Shown: positions 52,214 to 61,041, numbered from the stretch's first letter. The stretch is DNA of 64,000 nt from Nocardia panacis (GCF_003598715.1 NZ_QZFU01000010.1:186001-250000); one strand, 5' to 3'. A program made the numbers and translations. The notes: generated by a model not told the origin, from the letters alone.

Positions 52214-52781
52214 CCCGCAGAAACGCAAGGGTGATGAGTTCGAGCGCACCGTATGTGATTACCTGCGTCACAACGGATTCCCGTACGCCGAACGCACCAG
52301 AGCGGGCTACCAACGTGATACCGCCGATATCCACTTGGACCCGACAGTTGGTCTCGCTCCTGGCGCGATCGGGCAAGCGAAGAAAGTTCGGACCCCTCGA
52401 TGGCGCGAATGGATTACCGATCTCCGAGAACAGATCAACAACGCCCGCGCCGATGTTGGATTCCTGATCTGGAAACTCTGGGGCGTCGGCGACCCCGGCG
52501 AACAACTCGCGATCATGCCGCTCCGCGAATACGTCGTGCTGCTGCGCCGCGCTGGATACGGGACACCCTTGCAATGGCATGAGCAGTGCGAGAACTGCGG
52601 TGCCTCGATCACCTGGATAGCCTGCCCGACAGGCGGTTGGTGGACGCACGACAACCACCCTGCCGACAACCACGACGCGATCACTCAAGTACAGCCGCCG
52701 GAGGACGTAGACGACCGTGGCCATTGGATTACGCCACGCAACCTGAAAGGTGTGGTTGCCCACCGAGCGGAGCAAGTGTGA
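52206..52781 (+). CDS. Resolvase-like PD-(D/E)xK nuclease
   Basis: 191 residues. KGDEFERTVCDYLRHNGFPYAERT, then DTADIHLD and IGQAKKV give E, D and Q-A-K in the spacing of Hjc/RusA-like and Mrr-like nucleases; GQAKK replaces the usual E-x-K. A C-terminal zinc pair (CENC) may bind DNA. Likely resolves replication or recombination junctions. Confidence 0.7.
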   Translation: MPSPQKRKGDEFERTVCDYLRHNGFPYAERTRAGYQRDTADIHLDPTVGLAPGAIGQAKKVRTPRWREWITDLREQINNARADVGFLIWKLWGVGDPGEQLAIMPLREYVVLLRRAGYGTPLQWHEQCENCGASITWIACPTGGWWTHDNHPADNHDAITQVQPPEDVDDRGHWITPRNLKGVVAHRAEQV

Positions 52782-53338
52782 AACCTTACGCACCTGCCAC
52801 CCTGCGATGCGGTATGCACCCCACCAGCTCGGACCCCATCCTGGTCCGGGCTGCCGGGGTGTGGCTGTGCCGGCAATGCCGGGAACGACTCGAAACCCTC
52901 ATCGCAACCACACCCCACGTCATCGATTGGGTACGCGCCAACGTGATTCGCGGAACCGCGGTCCGACGCGAAGGATCGAACCCGAACCGTACCGGCTCGG
53001 TCGCACCCTGCGATCTGGACGCGATCGACCAGGCCGACAACGAGGTAGCCGTATTGGCTCGCTGGTGCGCCCACGCCGGACTGCGGACCCTTCCCGGACC
53101 GGTCCATCGTGACTACTACGGCGTCGCCCGCGCCATCGCACAGGGCGACACGGCAACCGTCCACCACGCGGCACGCTGGCTGCTGGACAATCTGACCGCC
53201 CTCGAAAGACAGGCGTGGGTGGTGGACATGCTGGCCGATCTCGACACGGTACGAGGTGAAACGCTGCGCCGATTCCCGCTCCGTGAACTTGTTGAGCACG
53301 AAAGCGCTGAACCGGTCCAAACGGCGCTGTTCGGATAG
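52778..53338 (+). CDS. Unknown early protein with N-terminal zinc motif
   Basis: 186 residues. Cys/His at the start (LRCGMHP, VWLCRQCRERL) form a likely zinc site, followed by a helical domain. GTG start overlapping the nuclease stop. Last gene of the rightward transcript. Confidence 0.6.
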   Translation: MKPYAPATLRCGMHPTSSDPILVRAAGVWLCRQCRERLETLIATTPHVIDWVRANVIRGTAVRREGSNPNRTGSVAPCDLDAIDQADNEVAVLARWCAHAGLRTLPGPVHRDYYGVARAIAQGDTATVHHAARWLLDNLTALERQAWVVDMLADLDTVRGETLRRFPLRELVEHESAEPVQTALFG

Positions 53339-53410
53339 GGTGGCCGCAGCGAGGGGTCGGCACCGCCAGACACCAGAACTGGCCCGACACCCCGGTTACC
53401 CCCAAACGAT

Positions 53411-53437
53411 GTAGCCCCCAGAACTTCTGGGGGCTAC
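53411..53437 (+). terminator. Terminator of the rightward early operon
   Basis: Perfect 13-bp arms (53411-53423, 53425-53437); the apical bases open into a small loop. It follows the last early gene by 72 bp. Confidence 0.75.
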
Positions 53438-53477
53438 TCGTGTTTCTGGCTGGACATCGGATGGGATACTGCACGGC

Positions 53478-53514
53478 GAGGGGCCGGGACGAATACGCCT
53501 CGTCCCGACCCCTC
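53478..53514 (-). terminator. Terminator of the integrase gene
   Basis: 15-nt arms with one mismatch (53478-53492, 53500-53514) and a 7-nt loop, just after the integrase stop on the minus strand. Confidence 0.7.
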
Positions 53515-53521
53515 ACCATAC

Positions 53522-55312
53522 TCACGCCACCAGCGTGGAAGTGTCGCCCATCTCGGGGCCTACCGGGTGCGGTTCCAGCCACGCGTTCCACTTCCGCGTC
53601 GGCTCGACCGGCGTAGCGGGCATCTTCCGCCGCCACCGGCCCACAGTCACCGCAGTAACCCCCAACCGTTCGGCGAGAGCCTTGTCCGTCGCGCCAGGGT
53701 CATCGGTGATCGCCTGCCACACCCGACCCGACTGCGAACGACTATCGGACTTTCGACGTTCCATCTCCACCGAGAAATACGGGATACCGTCACGCTCCGA
53801 AGGATCATCCACCCGAACAATCAACGGGTAGGTACCTTCAATGATCAGTCGGATACCGGCATCGGTGATCGCCTTCTGTACCACCGCCCAATCCTCGGAC
53901 TCCCGGAAAAGATCACCCCACGTTTTACCGGTGTCCTCGGTGACATATTGGCCCTTGGCCACGATCCCTTCGGATTCGATTTGTTCCCGCTTCGCGATGA
54001 GAGCATCCATTTTCGCCTCGTACTCGGCTTCATCACCCTTGTAGTACCCCTTCTCAGAATTTCTTCGCATGGCCCGGATGCTCTCCTGCACCTGCTCGTA
54101 TTCTTCGCTGCGGTCGCTACCCGGAACCCACCTACGATGCGTGACGGCTCTGCTCGCCAAGTGGCCTTCCAAGAAGAAATCCCGAACGGCCGAGTCCAAG
54201 ATGTCGTTGCGGACCGTGCGGCCCTTGCACGCATGCCCACGCCCTCTCGAGCAGCGGTAGTAGTAATAGTCCTCACCCCCACCGGGCGAGCGGCTGAAAG
54301 CGGCACCACAGTCACAGGCCACGATGCCCGCGATACGATTCGTCCACTCGGTTCTGCGCCTCGGCGCAATCGTCCGCTCGGCTACACGGGCTTGGATCTT
54401 GGCCCAGGTCTCCGCATCGAACGTGGCATCGGCCATGCGGATCGGCTCACCCGTGGTCGGGTCCGTCGCGACCTGATAGTCGGTATCAACCCACTTCTGC
54501 CGCTTCTCCGGGTCGGGCTGCATGTTGACCACTTTCAGGCCCTGAGTCGCCGGAGAGGTCAGGAGCCTTTTCACCGTCACGTCCTGCCAAGGCCGCGTCG
54601 AAACAGATTTGCCGCCCTTCTGTCGAGCCGCAGCCTGATTGGAAAGCACCCCGCTGTCGTTCAACCAACCCGCGAGCCGACTGTACGACCAACCGTTATT
54701 GACGAACAATCCCGCGAGCTTGTGCAACACCTCTTGCTGATCGGCATCCTTCGCCAACCGTCGCCCCCCGGAAGGATGATCAACAATCGCGAAACCGAAC
54801 GGCGCAGCTCCACCCGCCCAACGATCGGTATTCTTCAACACCCCGTGCGCATCCAACGATCGCTGTATGAACCGCTCGCCCTCGATCTGCGCGAACATAC
54901 TCAACAGGAGCATGAACATATCGCTGACCGCCGATTGAAAATCGCCCTTCTTCCGACCATTGCGGTAATCGAATTCCAGGCCGTCATCAACGAAGACCAC
55001 CCTTTTGCGGTGATCCTCCGCCCAATGCATGAAATTCAGACCATCCCGCATCGAGCGCCAAGCTCTATCCACTTTGGCCCAGGCAATCGTGTCCCACTCT
55101 TCGGCGCGGTCCTCGGTCAGCCAGCTACCCAGGTCGGGCCTGTCGAAGGTGTTGACCTTGATAGCCGACACGCCCAGATCCTCGAAGTCGGCCACCACGT
55201 CGGCATCGGCCCGCTTGCACCAGTCGTGTGTAGTCACTCCCTGCGCGTCGTGGGACACCTTGCGGTCGGTGTAGACGCTAACCCGCTTGCCCACCAGGGC
55301 TTTTGATCGCAT
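53522..55312 (-). CDS. Large serine integrase
   Basis: 596 residues. N-terminal resolvase domain (RVSVYTDRKVSHD with the candidate nucleophile Ser in KVSHD, later KVDRAWRSMRDGL with active-site Arg residues and MFMLLLSMFAQIEGERF), recombinase domain (PFGFAIVD, TVKRLLTSPATQGL), a zinc ribbon (CDCGAAF...CSRGRGHAC), a coiled coil (YYKGDEAEYEAKMDALIAK) and an extra C-terminal helix-turn-helix (KALAERLGVTAVTVGRWRRK). It integrates the phage at the dyad described for attL/attR. The start lies 19 bp from the attR core. Confidence 0.93.
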   Translation of the reverse strand: MRSKALVGKRVSVYTDRKVSHDAQGVTTHDWCKRADADVVADFEDLGVSAIKVNTFDRPDLGSWLTEDRAEEWDTIAWAKVDRAWRSMRDGLNFMHWAEDHRKRVVFVDDGLEFDYRNGRKKGDFQSAVSDMFMLLLSMFAQIEGERFIQRSLDAHGVLKNTDRWAGGAAPFGFAIVDHPSGGRRLAKDADQQEVLHKLAGLFVNNGWSYSRLAGWLNDSGVLSNQAAARQKGGKSVSTRPWQDVTVKRLLTSPATQGLKVVNMQPDPEKRQKWVDTDYQVATDPTTGEPIRMADATFDAETWAKIQARVAERTIAPRRRTEWTNRIAGIVACDCGAAFSRSPGGGEDYYYYRCSRGRGHACKGRTVRNDILDSAVRDFFLEGHLASRAVTHRRWVPGSDRSEEYEQVQESIRAMRRNSEKGYYKGDEAEYEAKMDALIAKREQIESEGIVAKGQYVTEDTGKTWGDLFRESEDWAVVQKAITDAGIRLIIEGTYPLIVRVDDPSERDGIPYFSVEMERRKSDSRSQSGRVWQAITDDPGATDKALAERLGVTAVTVGRWRRKMPATPVEPTRKWNAWLEPHPVGPEMGDTSTLVA

Positions 55313-55331
55313 GACCCAAATCTAACCGACT

Positions 55332-55354
55332 TGTGTAGGTATGCTTTTCCCTGC
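55332..55354. other. attR: attR: right prophage junction
   Basis: The core TGTGTA (55332-55337) followed by the right host arm ending CCCTGC. Read on the minus strand the arm matches the left arm at 11975-11997 at 19 of 23 positions. Confidence 0.7.
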
Positions 55355-55466
55355 AAGGCGGAGGAGTTCCCGATACCGGTGTTGTATCGGGGACGACGAC
55401 AACGCGGCCAGGCGGCGAGCTGGGCCGCGGAGGCGCCGGATGAGACTCCGACACAGGCCCAAGGGC

Positions 55467-56924
55467 CTATGCCTCGAGGCGACTCAGTGTTATCGGCAGT
55501 CCGTCGGCCGGGGTCGGACCGGTGGTGGAGATCAACGGCACCCGATAGTCCGCGGGCACCGACCAGCGGTAGCGCAGCAGCATCTGATGCAGTACCGCCT
55601 TCACCGTCATACCGCCGAAGTACATCCCGATGCACTTGTGCGCGCCACCGCCGAACGCGGCCCACGCGAAGCGCGCCGATTTGTCCTCGCGGCGCGGCTC
55701 GGCGAACCGCTCCGGATCGAATTCGGCGGCGGCGGGCCAGAATTCGTCCATCCGCATCATGGGATAGGCGCCGACCAGGATCAACGTTCCCGCGGGCAGG
55801 TAGTGGCCGAGCAGGTCGGTGTCGGCGGTGGTCTCGCGAACCTGCTGCGCCACTGGCGAATACAGTCGCAGCACCTCCCGGAAGGCCAGATCCAGCGACG
55901 GCAGCCGGTCAAGATCCGCATAGTCGAGTCGATCCTTGCCCAGTGCGCGCGATTCCGCGCGCAACCGCTCCTGCCACTGCGGATGGCGGGCCAGCTCGTA
56001 GCAGAGCATGGCGGTGGCGATGGTGCTGGTGTCGTGCGCGGCCATCATGACGAAGATCATGTGCTCGACGATCTCCGCATCCGAGAACGTATGTCCCGCC
56101 TCGGATTCGGCCCGGCACAGCACACTGAACAAATCCGCGCCCGACCCGGCCCGCTTGGCGGGCAACTCGCGGCGGAAGTACTCCTCGAGCACCCGCCGCC
56201 CGCGCAGTCCGCGCGCCCACACCCCGCCGGGCACATTCGTCCGGACCAGCGCCTGCCCACCGCGCACCGCATCCTCGAAGGCACGCTCCAACCGCGCGCC
56301 GTCCCGCCCGAGATCCGCACCCGCGAACACCTCGGTGGCCTGTTCGAGCAGCAACTGTTTGATGGCGCGGTAGACGCGGAAGTTCGGACCGGGTCGCCAA
56401 CCGGCCACACCGGCGACGACACGCGGCGTCGTCAGCTCCAGGTAGCCGATCAGGCGCGTCCTGGTGAACGCCTGCTGCATGATCCGCCGATGGAACAGGT
56501 GCTCGTCGAAATCGCGCAGCAGCAGACCGCCGCGGAAGAACGGACCGATCAGGAACTCCCAACCGCGCCGCGCGGAGAGCACCTTCTTCCGGTCGAGATA
56601 GACCGCCTCCAGCGCCTCAGGACTCGCGACCACGACCACCCGCCGACCGAGCACACCCATCCAATGCACCGGACCGTAGCGGGCGACCCGCTCGCGACCG
56701 AAGGGCACCGGATCGGTGAGCGCGTGCAGGGTGTAGCCGATACCGGGCGGCCCGAAATCGCCGAGAACCGGTCGCAAACCACTGCCCGGCGGCGGTTCGG
56801 CCAAAGCCCGAGTCAGTACCGGATAGTGCCCGGCCGCCGCGGCCCCCACCCGCTGCACCTCCCAGGCGAGCCTCGCGCGGGCGGCCCTCGCGGTGCCCGC
56901 CAACTCATCGATCGACTGCGGCAC
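55467..56924 (-). CDS. Cytochrome P450
   Basis: 485 residues. I-helix MMAAHDTSTIA (threonine-rich oxygen-binding motif), ExxR as FREVLR, and heme loop FGGGAHKCIG with the proximal Cys. GTG at 56924 with GGCGGAA upstream; a longer start at 57002 would place the repeated leader inside the coding region. Substrate unknown; neighbours (acyl-CoA-dehydrogenase-like enzyme, VOC protein) suggest lipid or natural-product oxidation. Confidence 0.9.
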   Translation of the reverse strand: MPQSIDELAGTARAARARLAWEVQRVGAAAAGHYPVLTRALAEPPPGSGLRPVLGDFGPPGIGYTLHALTDPVPFGRERVARYGPVHWMGVLGRRVVVVASPEALEAVYLDRKKVLSARRGWEFLIGPFFRGGLLLRDFDEHLFHRRIMQQAFTRTRLIGYLELTTPRVVAGVAGWRPGPNFRVYRAIKQLLLEQATEVFAGADLGRDGARLERAFEDAVRGGQALVRTNVPGGVWARGLRGRRVLEEYFRRELPAKRAGSGADLFSVLCRAESEAGHTFSDAEIVEHMIFVMMAAHDTSTIATAMLCYELARHPQWQERLRAESRALGKDRLDYADLDRLPSLDLAFREVLRLYSPVAQQVRETTADTDLLGHYLPAGTLILVGAYPMMRMDEFWPAAAEFDPERFAEPRREDKSARFAWAAFGGGAHKCIGMYFGGMTVKAVLHQMLLRYRWSVPADYRVPLISTTGPTPADGLPITLSRLEA

Positions 56925-56952
56925 TGTTCCGCCTCTCCGTGATTCTTGCTGG

Positions 56953-57074
56953 TCCGCCTCTCCGGGGATCTTGCCGGTCGTGGCTGCCTCGGCTGTTGGC
57001 AATCGGACCTGCGGTTTGGGTGTTTCCGGGGTTTGGGCGTCCCCGATAAGTTACCCGGATCTTGCGAGATCAGT
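56953..57074 (-). promoter_or_regulatory. Repeated leader element, copy 1, upstream of the P450 gene
   Basis: About 122 bp, clearly homologous to the element at 58422-58542 in opposite orientation. Read toward the P450 it ends GGAGAGGCGGA 29 bp before the start. A TTGCC/GGCAA stem is kept in both copies. Could be a promoter with structured 5' leader. Confidence 0.6.
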
Positions 57075-57129
57075 CATCGCGTCTTTCACTGCCGCGCAAG
57101 CACTCTGACACACAGGCTGAACGCTGCGC

Positions 57130-58254
57130 TCATTCCGGCTGAACGCCCAGCACCTCGCGCCCGATCTCGCCCGCCAGCACCTCGGTGGAGTACGCCATGA
57201 GTTGCCCGGCCTCGGCATCGCGCAGATGGCGCTGAATCGGTGATCGCTTGAGGTATCCCGAGGCGCCACCCACCCGCACGCCCAACTGCGCCACTTCTAC
57301 CGCCACCTTGTTGGCCAGATACTTGGCTCGCACCAGCGTGGGAAAGGAGGCGGGCAAACCCGCGTCGGCCTGGGTGAGGCCGCGTTCGTAGAGTGCGTGC
57401 GCGGCGGCGAGTTTGGTCTGCACGTCGGCCACCTCGTGCTGCACCCACTGCTGATGCGTGAGCGGCTTGCCCAAGATGACGCGCGAACGGGCGTGCGCCA
57501 CCAGAGCGTCCAGTGCGGCGTCCGCGATGCCGAGCGAGATCGCGGGCAATCCGGCCGGAATCACGGCGAAATCGCCGGGACCCGGTGCGCGACCGCGGAA
57601 TTCGGTGCGCAGCACCGTGTCGTCGAAATCCAGCAACTGGCTGCGGGTGGCGCGCAGGCCGAGGGTGTCCCAGATCGGGACGACAATGACCGAATCGTCG
57701 GGCACCACGCCGAAGAAGGTCGGCACACCGTCCACCAGCGCATTCACCAACAGATAGTCGGCGATCTCGGCCCCGGAGACGAAGCGCTTAGCCCCCTTCA
57801 GCGTCCAACCCCCCTCGACGGCGTGCGCCTCCTGCTGCGGATTCAGGAACCGATTGCCGCTCGCCGGTTCGGACAGCGCGTTCGCGAAGCGCCGTCCTGC
57901 CAGGAATTCCGCCGCGAAGAACGGGCCGAGGGTATCGGCGGTGAGTTCGGCCAGCGCCACACCGGCGCCGACGTGCATGGTCCAGATTGTCGCGATCGAC
58001 GGATCCGCCTTGGCAAGCATGCGCACGAGTTCACCGAAGGCCCGGTAGCCGAGCCCCCCACCGCCCACCCGCTCCGGCAGCGCCGCGCGATCGGCCCCCG
58101 CCGCGTGCAGCGCCTCGAGATGGCCGACCGCTATTTCGGCGCGCTCGTCGTATTCGGCGGCAGCCGCAGCGAAATCGGGGAGTAATTCCGCTACCCGCGC
58201 CATCAGCGCGCCCTCGGCCGTACGATCCGAGATCGAGAACTCGGTTCCAGTCAC
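57130..58254 (-). CDS. Acyl-CoA dehydrogenase-like flavoprotein
   Basis: 374 residues with the family course: helical N-terminus (LPERVGGGGLGYRAFGELVRML), ATIWTMHVGAG, the flavin region SEPASGNRFLNP and KGAKRFVSGAEIADYLLVNA, and C-terminal helices (GASGYLKRSPIQRHLRDAEAG). The catalytic Glu of classical ACADs is not evident, so it may be a flavin monooxygenase of the DszC/HsaA type. Confidence 0.85.
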   Translation of the reverse strand: MTGTEFSISDRTAEGALMARVAELLPDFAAAAAEYDERAEIAVGHLEALHAAGADRAALPERVGGGGLGYRAFGELVRMLAKADPSIATIWTMHVGAGVALAELTADTLGPFFAAEFLAGRRFANALSEPASGNRFLNPQQEAHAVEGGWTLKGAKRFVSGAEIADYLLVNALVDGVPTFFGVVPDDSVIVVPIWDTLGLRATRSQLLDFDDTVLRTEFRGRAPGPGDFAVIPAGLPAISLGIADAALDALVAHARSRVILGKPLTHQQWVQHEVADVQTKLAAAHALYERGLTQADAGLPASFPTLVRAKYLANKVAVEVAQLGVRVGGASGYLKRSPIQRHLRDAEAGQLMAYSTEVLAGEIGREVLGVQPE

Positions 58255-58381
58255 GAAATACCCTCCACTCGAATGGGATTCGAAACCTCACTCGGTTCCG
58301 ACCAGCCTACGGACCCGGCCGGCTGCCCTGCATCAGTATTGGGAAAGCAGGCGGCAAAGTCGCGGCGGACCGCGGCGAGCC

Positions 58382-58450
58382 TCATTCGTAGCGTGCGCGG
58401 GCGGCGGCGAGTAACGTGACCACTGATTTCGCGAGATCCGGGTAACTCAT
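58382..58450 (-). CDS. 22-residue ORF in the repeated leader (SYPDLA peptide)
   Basis: ATG then SYPDLAKSVVTLLAAARARYE. Copy 1 has an equivalent frame on the plus strand (SYPDLARSVIASFTAAQAL, 57050-57108) starting with ATA instead of ATG. Similarity at the amino-acid level persists beyond the nucleotide match. No convincing ribosome site; may be a leader peptide for the dehydrogenase or fortuitous. The gap 58255-58572 holds this and the leader element only. Confidence 0.35.
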   Translation of the reverse strand: MSYPDLAKSVVTLLAAARARYE

Positions 58451-58542
58451 CGGGCACGTCCAAAACTTCAGAAGAACCTAACCGCAGGCCCGATTGCCGA
58501 GAGTAGAGGCACCCACGACCGGCAAAATCGCGGAGAGGCGGA
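58422..58542 (+). promoter_or_regulatory. Repeated leader element, copy 2, upstream of the VOC gene
   Basis: Homologous to 56953-57074 over its length in inverted orientation. It ends 31 bp before the VOC start, the same spacing as copy 1 to the P450. Shared stem TTGCC(G)/(C)GGCAA and closing GGAGAGGCGGA. Confidence 0.6.
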
Positions 58543-58572
58543 AAAGCCTACCTAATCCAGGAAGGACACACC

Positions 58573-59376
58573 ATGCCCACTCGTGACACCGCTTGGCCGC
58601 AGGGCACACCCTGCTGGGTCGACTGTCAGGTCGACGACACCGGCAAGGCCCGCGAGTTCTACGCGAACCTCTTCGGCTGGGAGATCATGGACAGCCCGCC
58701 GGAAGCGGGCGGATATCTGATGGCCATGCGCAACGGCAAGGCCGTGGCGGGCATCGGCCCCAAGCCCGAGGGCATGCCCATGCCTTCGGCGTGGACCACC
58801 TACCTCGCGGCGGAGAAGGCCGATGACATCGCGGGCAAGGTGAGCGCGTCGGGCGGCCAGACGTTCATGCCGCCTTTCGACGTGATGGATGTGGGCCGGA
58901 TGTTCGTGGCCGCCGATCCCACCGGCGGCGTCTTCGGCGTGTGGGAGGCCAGGGCGCATACCGGTGTGGGCGTGTTCAACGAGCACGGCACCATCTGCTG
59001 GAACGAACTGCACACCGTCGGCTACCAGCCCGCGCAGGAGTTCTATCGCAAGGTGTACGGCTGGTCCTATACCGAAATCGGCGACGAGAACATGGGCTAC
59101 AGCGTCTTCACCCCGCCCGACGTCGATCACCCGGTCGGCGGCGTGATGGATTCCAGCAAGATGCCGGGTGAGGAGATGTCCTACTGGATGACCTGGTTCC
59201 AGTACGACGGTGTCGACTCCGGCGGCACCCGCGCCGCCGAACTCGGCGCGTCGACCCTGATGGGTCCCAGCGACAGCCCCTTCGGCCGCATGATCGTGGT
59301 GCGCGCACCGCAGGGCGAGGTGTTCGGCCTGATCGACACCAATGTGAAGGTCGGCGAACCGCCCACGGGCGCATAG
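58573..59376 (+). CDS. VOC (glyoxalase/bleomycin-resistance fold) protein
   Basis: 267 residues with two tandem VOC modules. Module 1 starts CWVDCQVDDTGKAREFYANLFGWE; module 2 ICWNELHTVGYQPAQEFYRKVYGW. It resembles actinobacterial glyoxalase-like proteins. Metal ligands are only partly kept (second module Glu/His). AGGAAGG upstream of the ATG. Confidence 0.85.
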   Translation: MPTRDTAWPQGTPCWVDCQVDDTGKAREFYANLFGWEIMDSPPEAGGYLMAMRNGKAVAGIGPKPEGMPMPSAWTTYLAAEKADDIAGKVSASGGQTFMPPFDVMDVGRMFVAADPTGGVFGVWEARAHTGVGVFNEHGTICWNELHTVGYQPAQEFYRKVYGWSYTEIGDENMGYSVFTPPDVDHPVGGVMDSSKMPGEEMSYWMTWFQYDGVDSGGTRAAELGASTLMGPSDSPFGRMIVVRAPQGEVFGLIDTNVKVGEPPTGA

Positions 59377-59388
59377 CGTTTCATTGCA

Positions 59389-59418
59389 GGGCGGCGCGGA
59401 TCCGCTTCCGCGCCGCCC
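59389..59418. terminator. Bidirectional terminator between VOC and esterase genes
   Basis: Perfect 12-bp arms (59389-59400, 59407-59418). A diverged copy (61006-61036) follows the second esterase gene, part of the tandem duplication. Confidence 0.7.
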
Positions 59419-59425
59419 TTGCGCG

Positions 59426-60736
59426 TCAGCGACCCGAGGTCCAGCCCGCGAAGAATTCGCGCACCTCCAGCGGGGAAGCGGCGATAGCACCAACGTCGGG
59501 TGTGGCGGCCGTCATCGTCGGCAGATGGATAAGGGCGTCGTAGGCCGCGAGCGCATCCACCTGCACATAGTGGAAGCCGACACGCTGCTCACCGGCACCC
59601 TGGACGGCGGCGCGGTCCGCTGCGGACAATCCGCGCAGGTTCACGCCGAACAGTCCGTCGTGGGTGGCGGTCATGAGCGCGTCCAGGCAATCCGGCCGCG
59701 CCGGTTCGAGGTCGAAGAAGATCTCGCCCGCACCACAGGGGCGGCCATTGGCGAAGGTGCGTCCGGAGCCCATGGTGGTGCCAATGGGCACATAGTCCGC
59801 ACCGAACCGGTCGACCAGGTGTAGGCCGAGCATGGTACTCGACGGGGTATCGGCAATGGCCGCCCGACCGCGCAAGATGTGCGCATTGTGCGCGGCGACG
59901 GCAACGCGCCGCCGGTCCTTCAGGATCAGTTCGACCGTATCGGCCATGGCGGCGTCGCGTGCGAACAGCACACTCGTCAGCCCACCTCCGCGCGCCGAGT
60001 CACGGAAGATGGCGTCCACGGTCAGCGCCTGAGCCAGCGCGCGTCGGGCGCGGTCGAACGCCGGGACGGAGGTGCGCTCGACATAGTTCAGGCGCAGGCT
60101 CGTGAACCGGATCGTCAACTCCGCGAGCCCGGCGGTGAGGGCATCGCGCCGCTCGGTCGGTAGCTCCGCATAAGTGGTCAACGCCGCAGCCAAGGAGAGC
60201 ACCGAGGGTGCGCCGAAGGCGGTGGCGATCTCACGCAGGGCCGGGTCGACCTGGTAGTCCGGATCGGCGACCGCCAGATAGGCGAGTGCGGCATCGAGCG
60301 CGGGCAGCGCCGAGACATTCGACCCGCCCAGATCGATCCCGTCGAAGCTGACACCTGAACGCTCGCGCAACCATTCGATCAGGCCGCGCGTCTCGGTCCA
60401 CAGACCCATGAACGATGAAATGCCCTGAGCCAACAGCTCATCGAGCCGCGCCGTGCCGCCGCGGACCCAGTCGTCCACGGATCGCCCGTCGGCGAAACCG
60501 CTTTCGATGGCCACCGCGTCGAATCCGTGCCGCTCGACCAGGTAGCGCACCAACCGGTGCCGCCAGAGCAACGCCTCGCGATTGAGGTGGGAGCTCTCGC
60601 CGATCCCGACGATGCGCGCCTGCCCCACCACCTCGTCCAGCCATGCCAGATCCGTCAGTGGCGCGGTCGGGTCCAGGGTGGTCAGCGGATGTACCGCCGC
60701 TGCGCTCAACCCCGACACCACAGTGTGTCCAGCCAA
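59426..60736 (-). CDS. Erythromycin-esterase-family protein, copy 1
   Basis: 436 residues. IVGIGESSHLNREALLWRHRLV carries the GE-x-x-H active-site motif, AIESGFADG the second acid region, and VAVAAHNAHILRG the later His; the ending ATHDGLFGVNLRGL is typical. Members hydrolyse macrolide lactones or other small esters. TTG start with GAGAGGG upstream. It is a close paralogue of the gene at 61042-62346. Confidence 0.85.
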   Translation of the reverse strand: MAGHTVVSGLSAAAVHPLTTLDPTAPLTDLAWLDEVVGQARIVGIGESSHLNREALLWRHRLVRYLVERHGFDAVAIESGFADGRSVDDWVRGGTARLDELLAQGISSFMGLWTETRGLIEWLRERSGVSFDGIDLGGSNVSALPALDAALAYLAVADPDYQVDPALREIATAFGAPSVLSLAAALTTYAELPTERRDALTAGLAELTIRFTSLRLNYVERTSVPAFDRARRALAQALTVDAIFRDSARGGGLTSVLFARDAAMADTVELILKDRRRVAVAAHNAHILRGRAAIADTPSSTMLGLHLVDRFGADYVPIGTTMGSGRTFANGRPCGAGEIFFDLEPARPDCLDALMTATHDGLFGVNLRGLSAADRAAVQGAGEQRVGFHYVQVDALAAYDALIHLPTMTAATPDVGAIAASPLEVREFFAGWTSGR

Positions 60737-60839
60737 GGTAAATCCCTCTCGCTCAGTGCGATCCGGTCAACGCCGAACTGTTCGTACGGCACCGGACTCC
60801 TCGGTTCCGACCAGTATTTTTCAAACCGATCGGTACTAT

Positions 60840-60857
60840 TTTGGAACAGGTTCCAAA
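60840..60857. promoter_or_regulatory. Candidate ArsR operator upstream of esterase copy 1
   Basis: TTTGGAAC and GTTCCAAA, 2-nt spacer, perfect. A related site is in front of copy 2 and the intact ArsR gene. Confidence 0.5.
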
Positions 60858-60875
60858 TGTCCGAATCATAGGAGC

Positions 60876-60988
60876 GCGGAGGTCGCGTAGGGAACTCCTG
60901 ACCCAAAACTGGCTGAATCACGGCTGCGTCCGGTGCGGCTTCGCCTTGTGCACGCCGTAGGCCGACGGTCAGCGAACCACGTACGGAC
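60876..60988 (+). pseudogene. Truncated, frameshifted copy of the ArsR gene
   Basis: Aligns without gaps for about 90 bases to the start of the ArsR gene at 62469 (shared GGGAAC, CCGGTGCGGCT, GTGCA-GCC), then has one extra base and stops matching where the second duplicated unit begins. The start codon is GCG. The gap 60737-61041 otherwise contains the operator and a terminator. Confidence 0.65.
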
Positions 60989-61005
60989 GCATAGCGTTTC
61001 ATCGC

Positions 61006-61036
61006 GTGGCGACGCGGATCCGATCCGCGCCGCCAC
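61006..61036. terminator. Terminator downstream of esterase copy 2
   Basis: 14-nt arms with one mismatch (61006-61019, 61023-61036). Diverged copy of the hairpin at 59389-59418. Confidence 0.6.
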
Positions 61037-61041
61037 GCACG

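Larger units (their letters stand above)
12000..55337. mobile_element. Integrated siphovirus-type prophage, about 43.3 kb
   Basis: Bounded by attL and attR as inferred from the regenerated attB dyad. Contents in blocks: cargo (12.1-18.4 kb), leftward structural/lysis operon (42.0-18.5 kb), control region (42.4-45.6 kb), rightward replication operon (45.4-53.3 kb), leftward serine integrase (55.3-53.5 kb). Terminase, portal, capsid, tape measure, lysin, holin, primase, helicase and integrase genes are all present. One tail gene carries a 55-nt insertion and one small tail gene a frameshift, so infectivity is uncertain. GC is visibly lower and repeats more frequent than in the host arms. Confidence 0.93.

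Noticed and set aside
53567-55306. 579-codon plus-strand frame antisense to the integrase
   Set aside because: Runs exactly opposite the well-supported serine integrase; Pro/Arg/His-rich with no recognisable domain, a shadow of GC-rich codon usage.
55341-56942. 533-codon plus-strand frame opposite the P450
   Set aside because: Shadow of the P450 gene; no ribosome site or domain.
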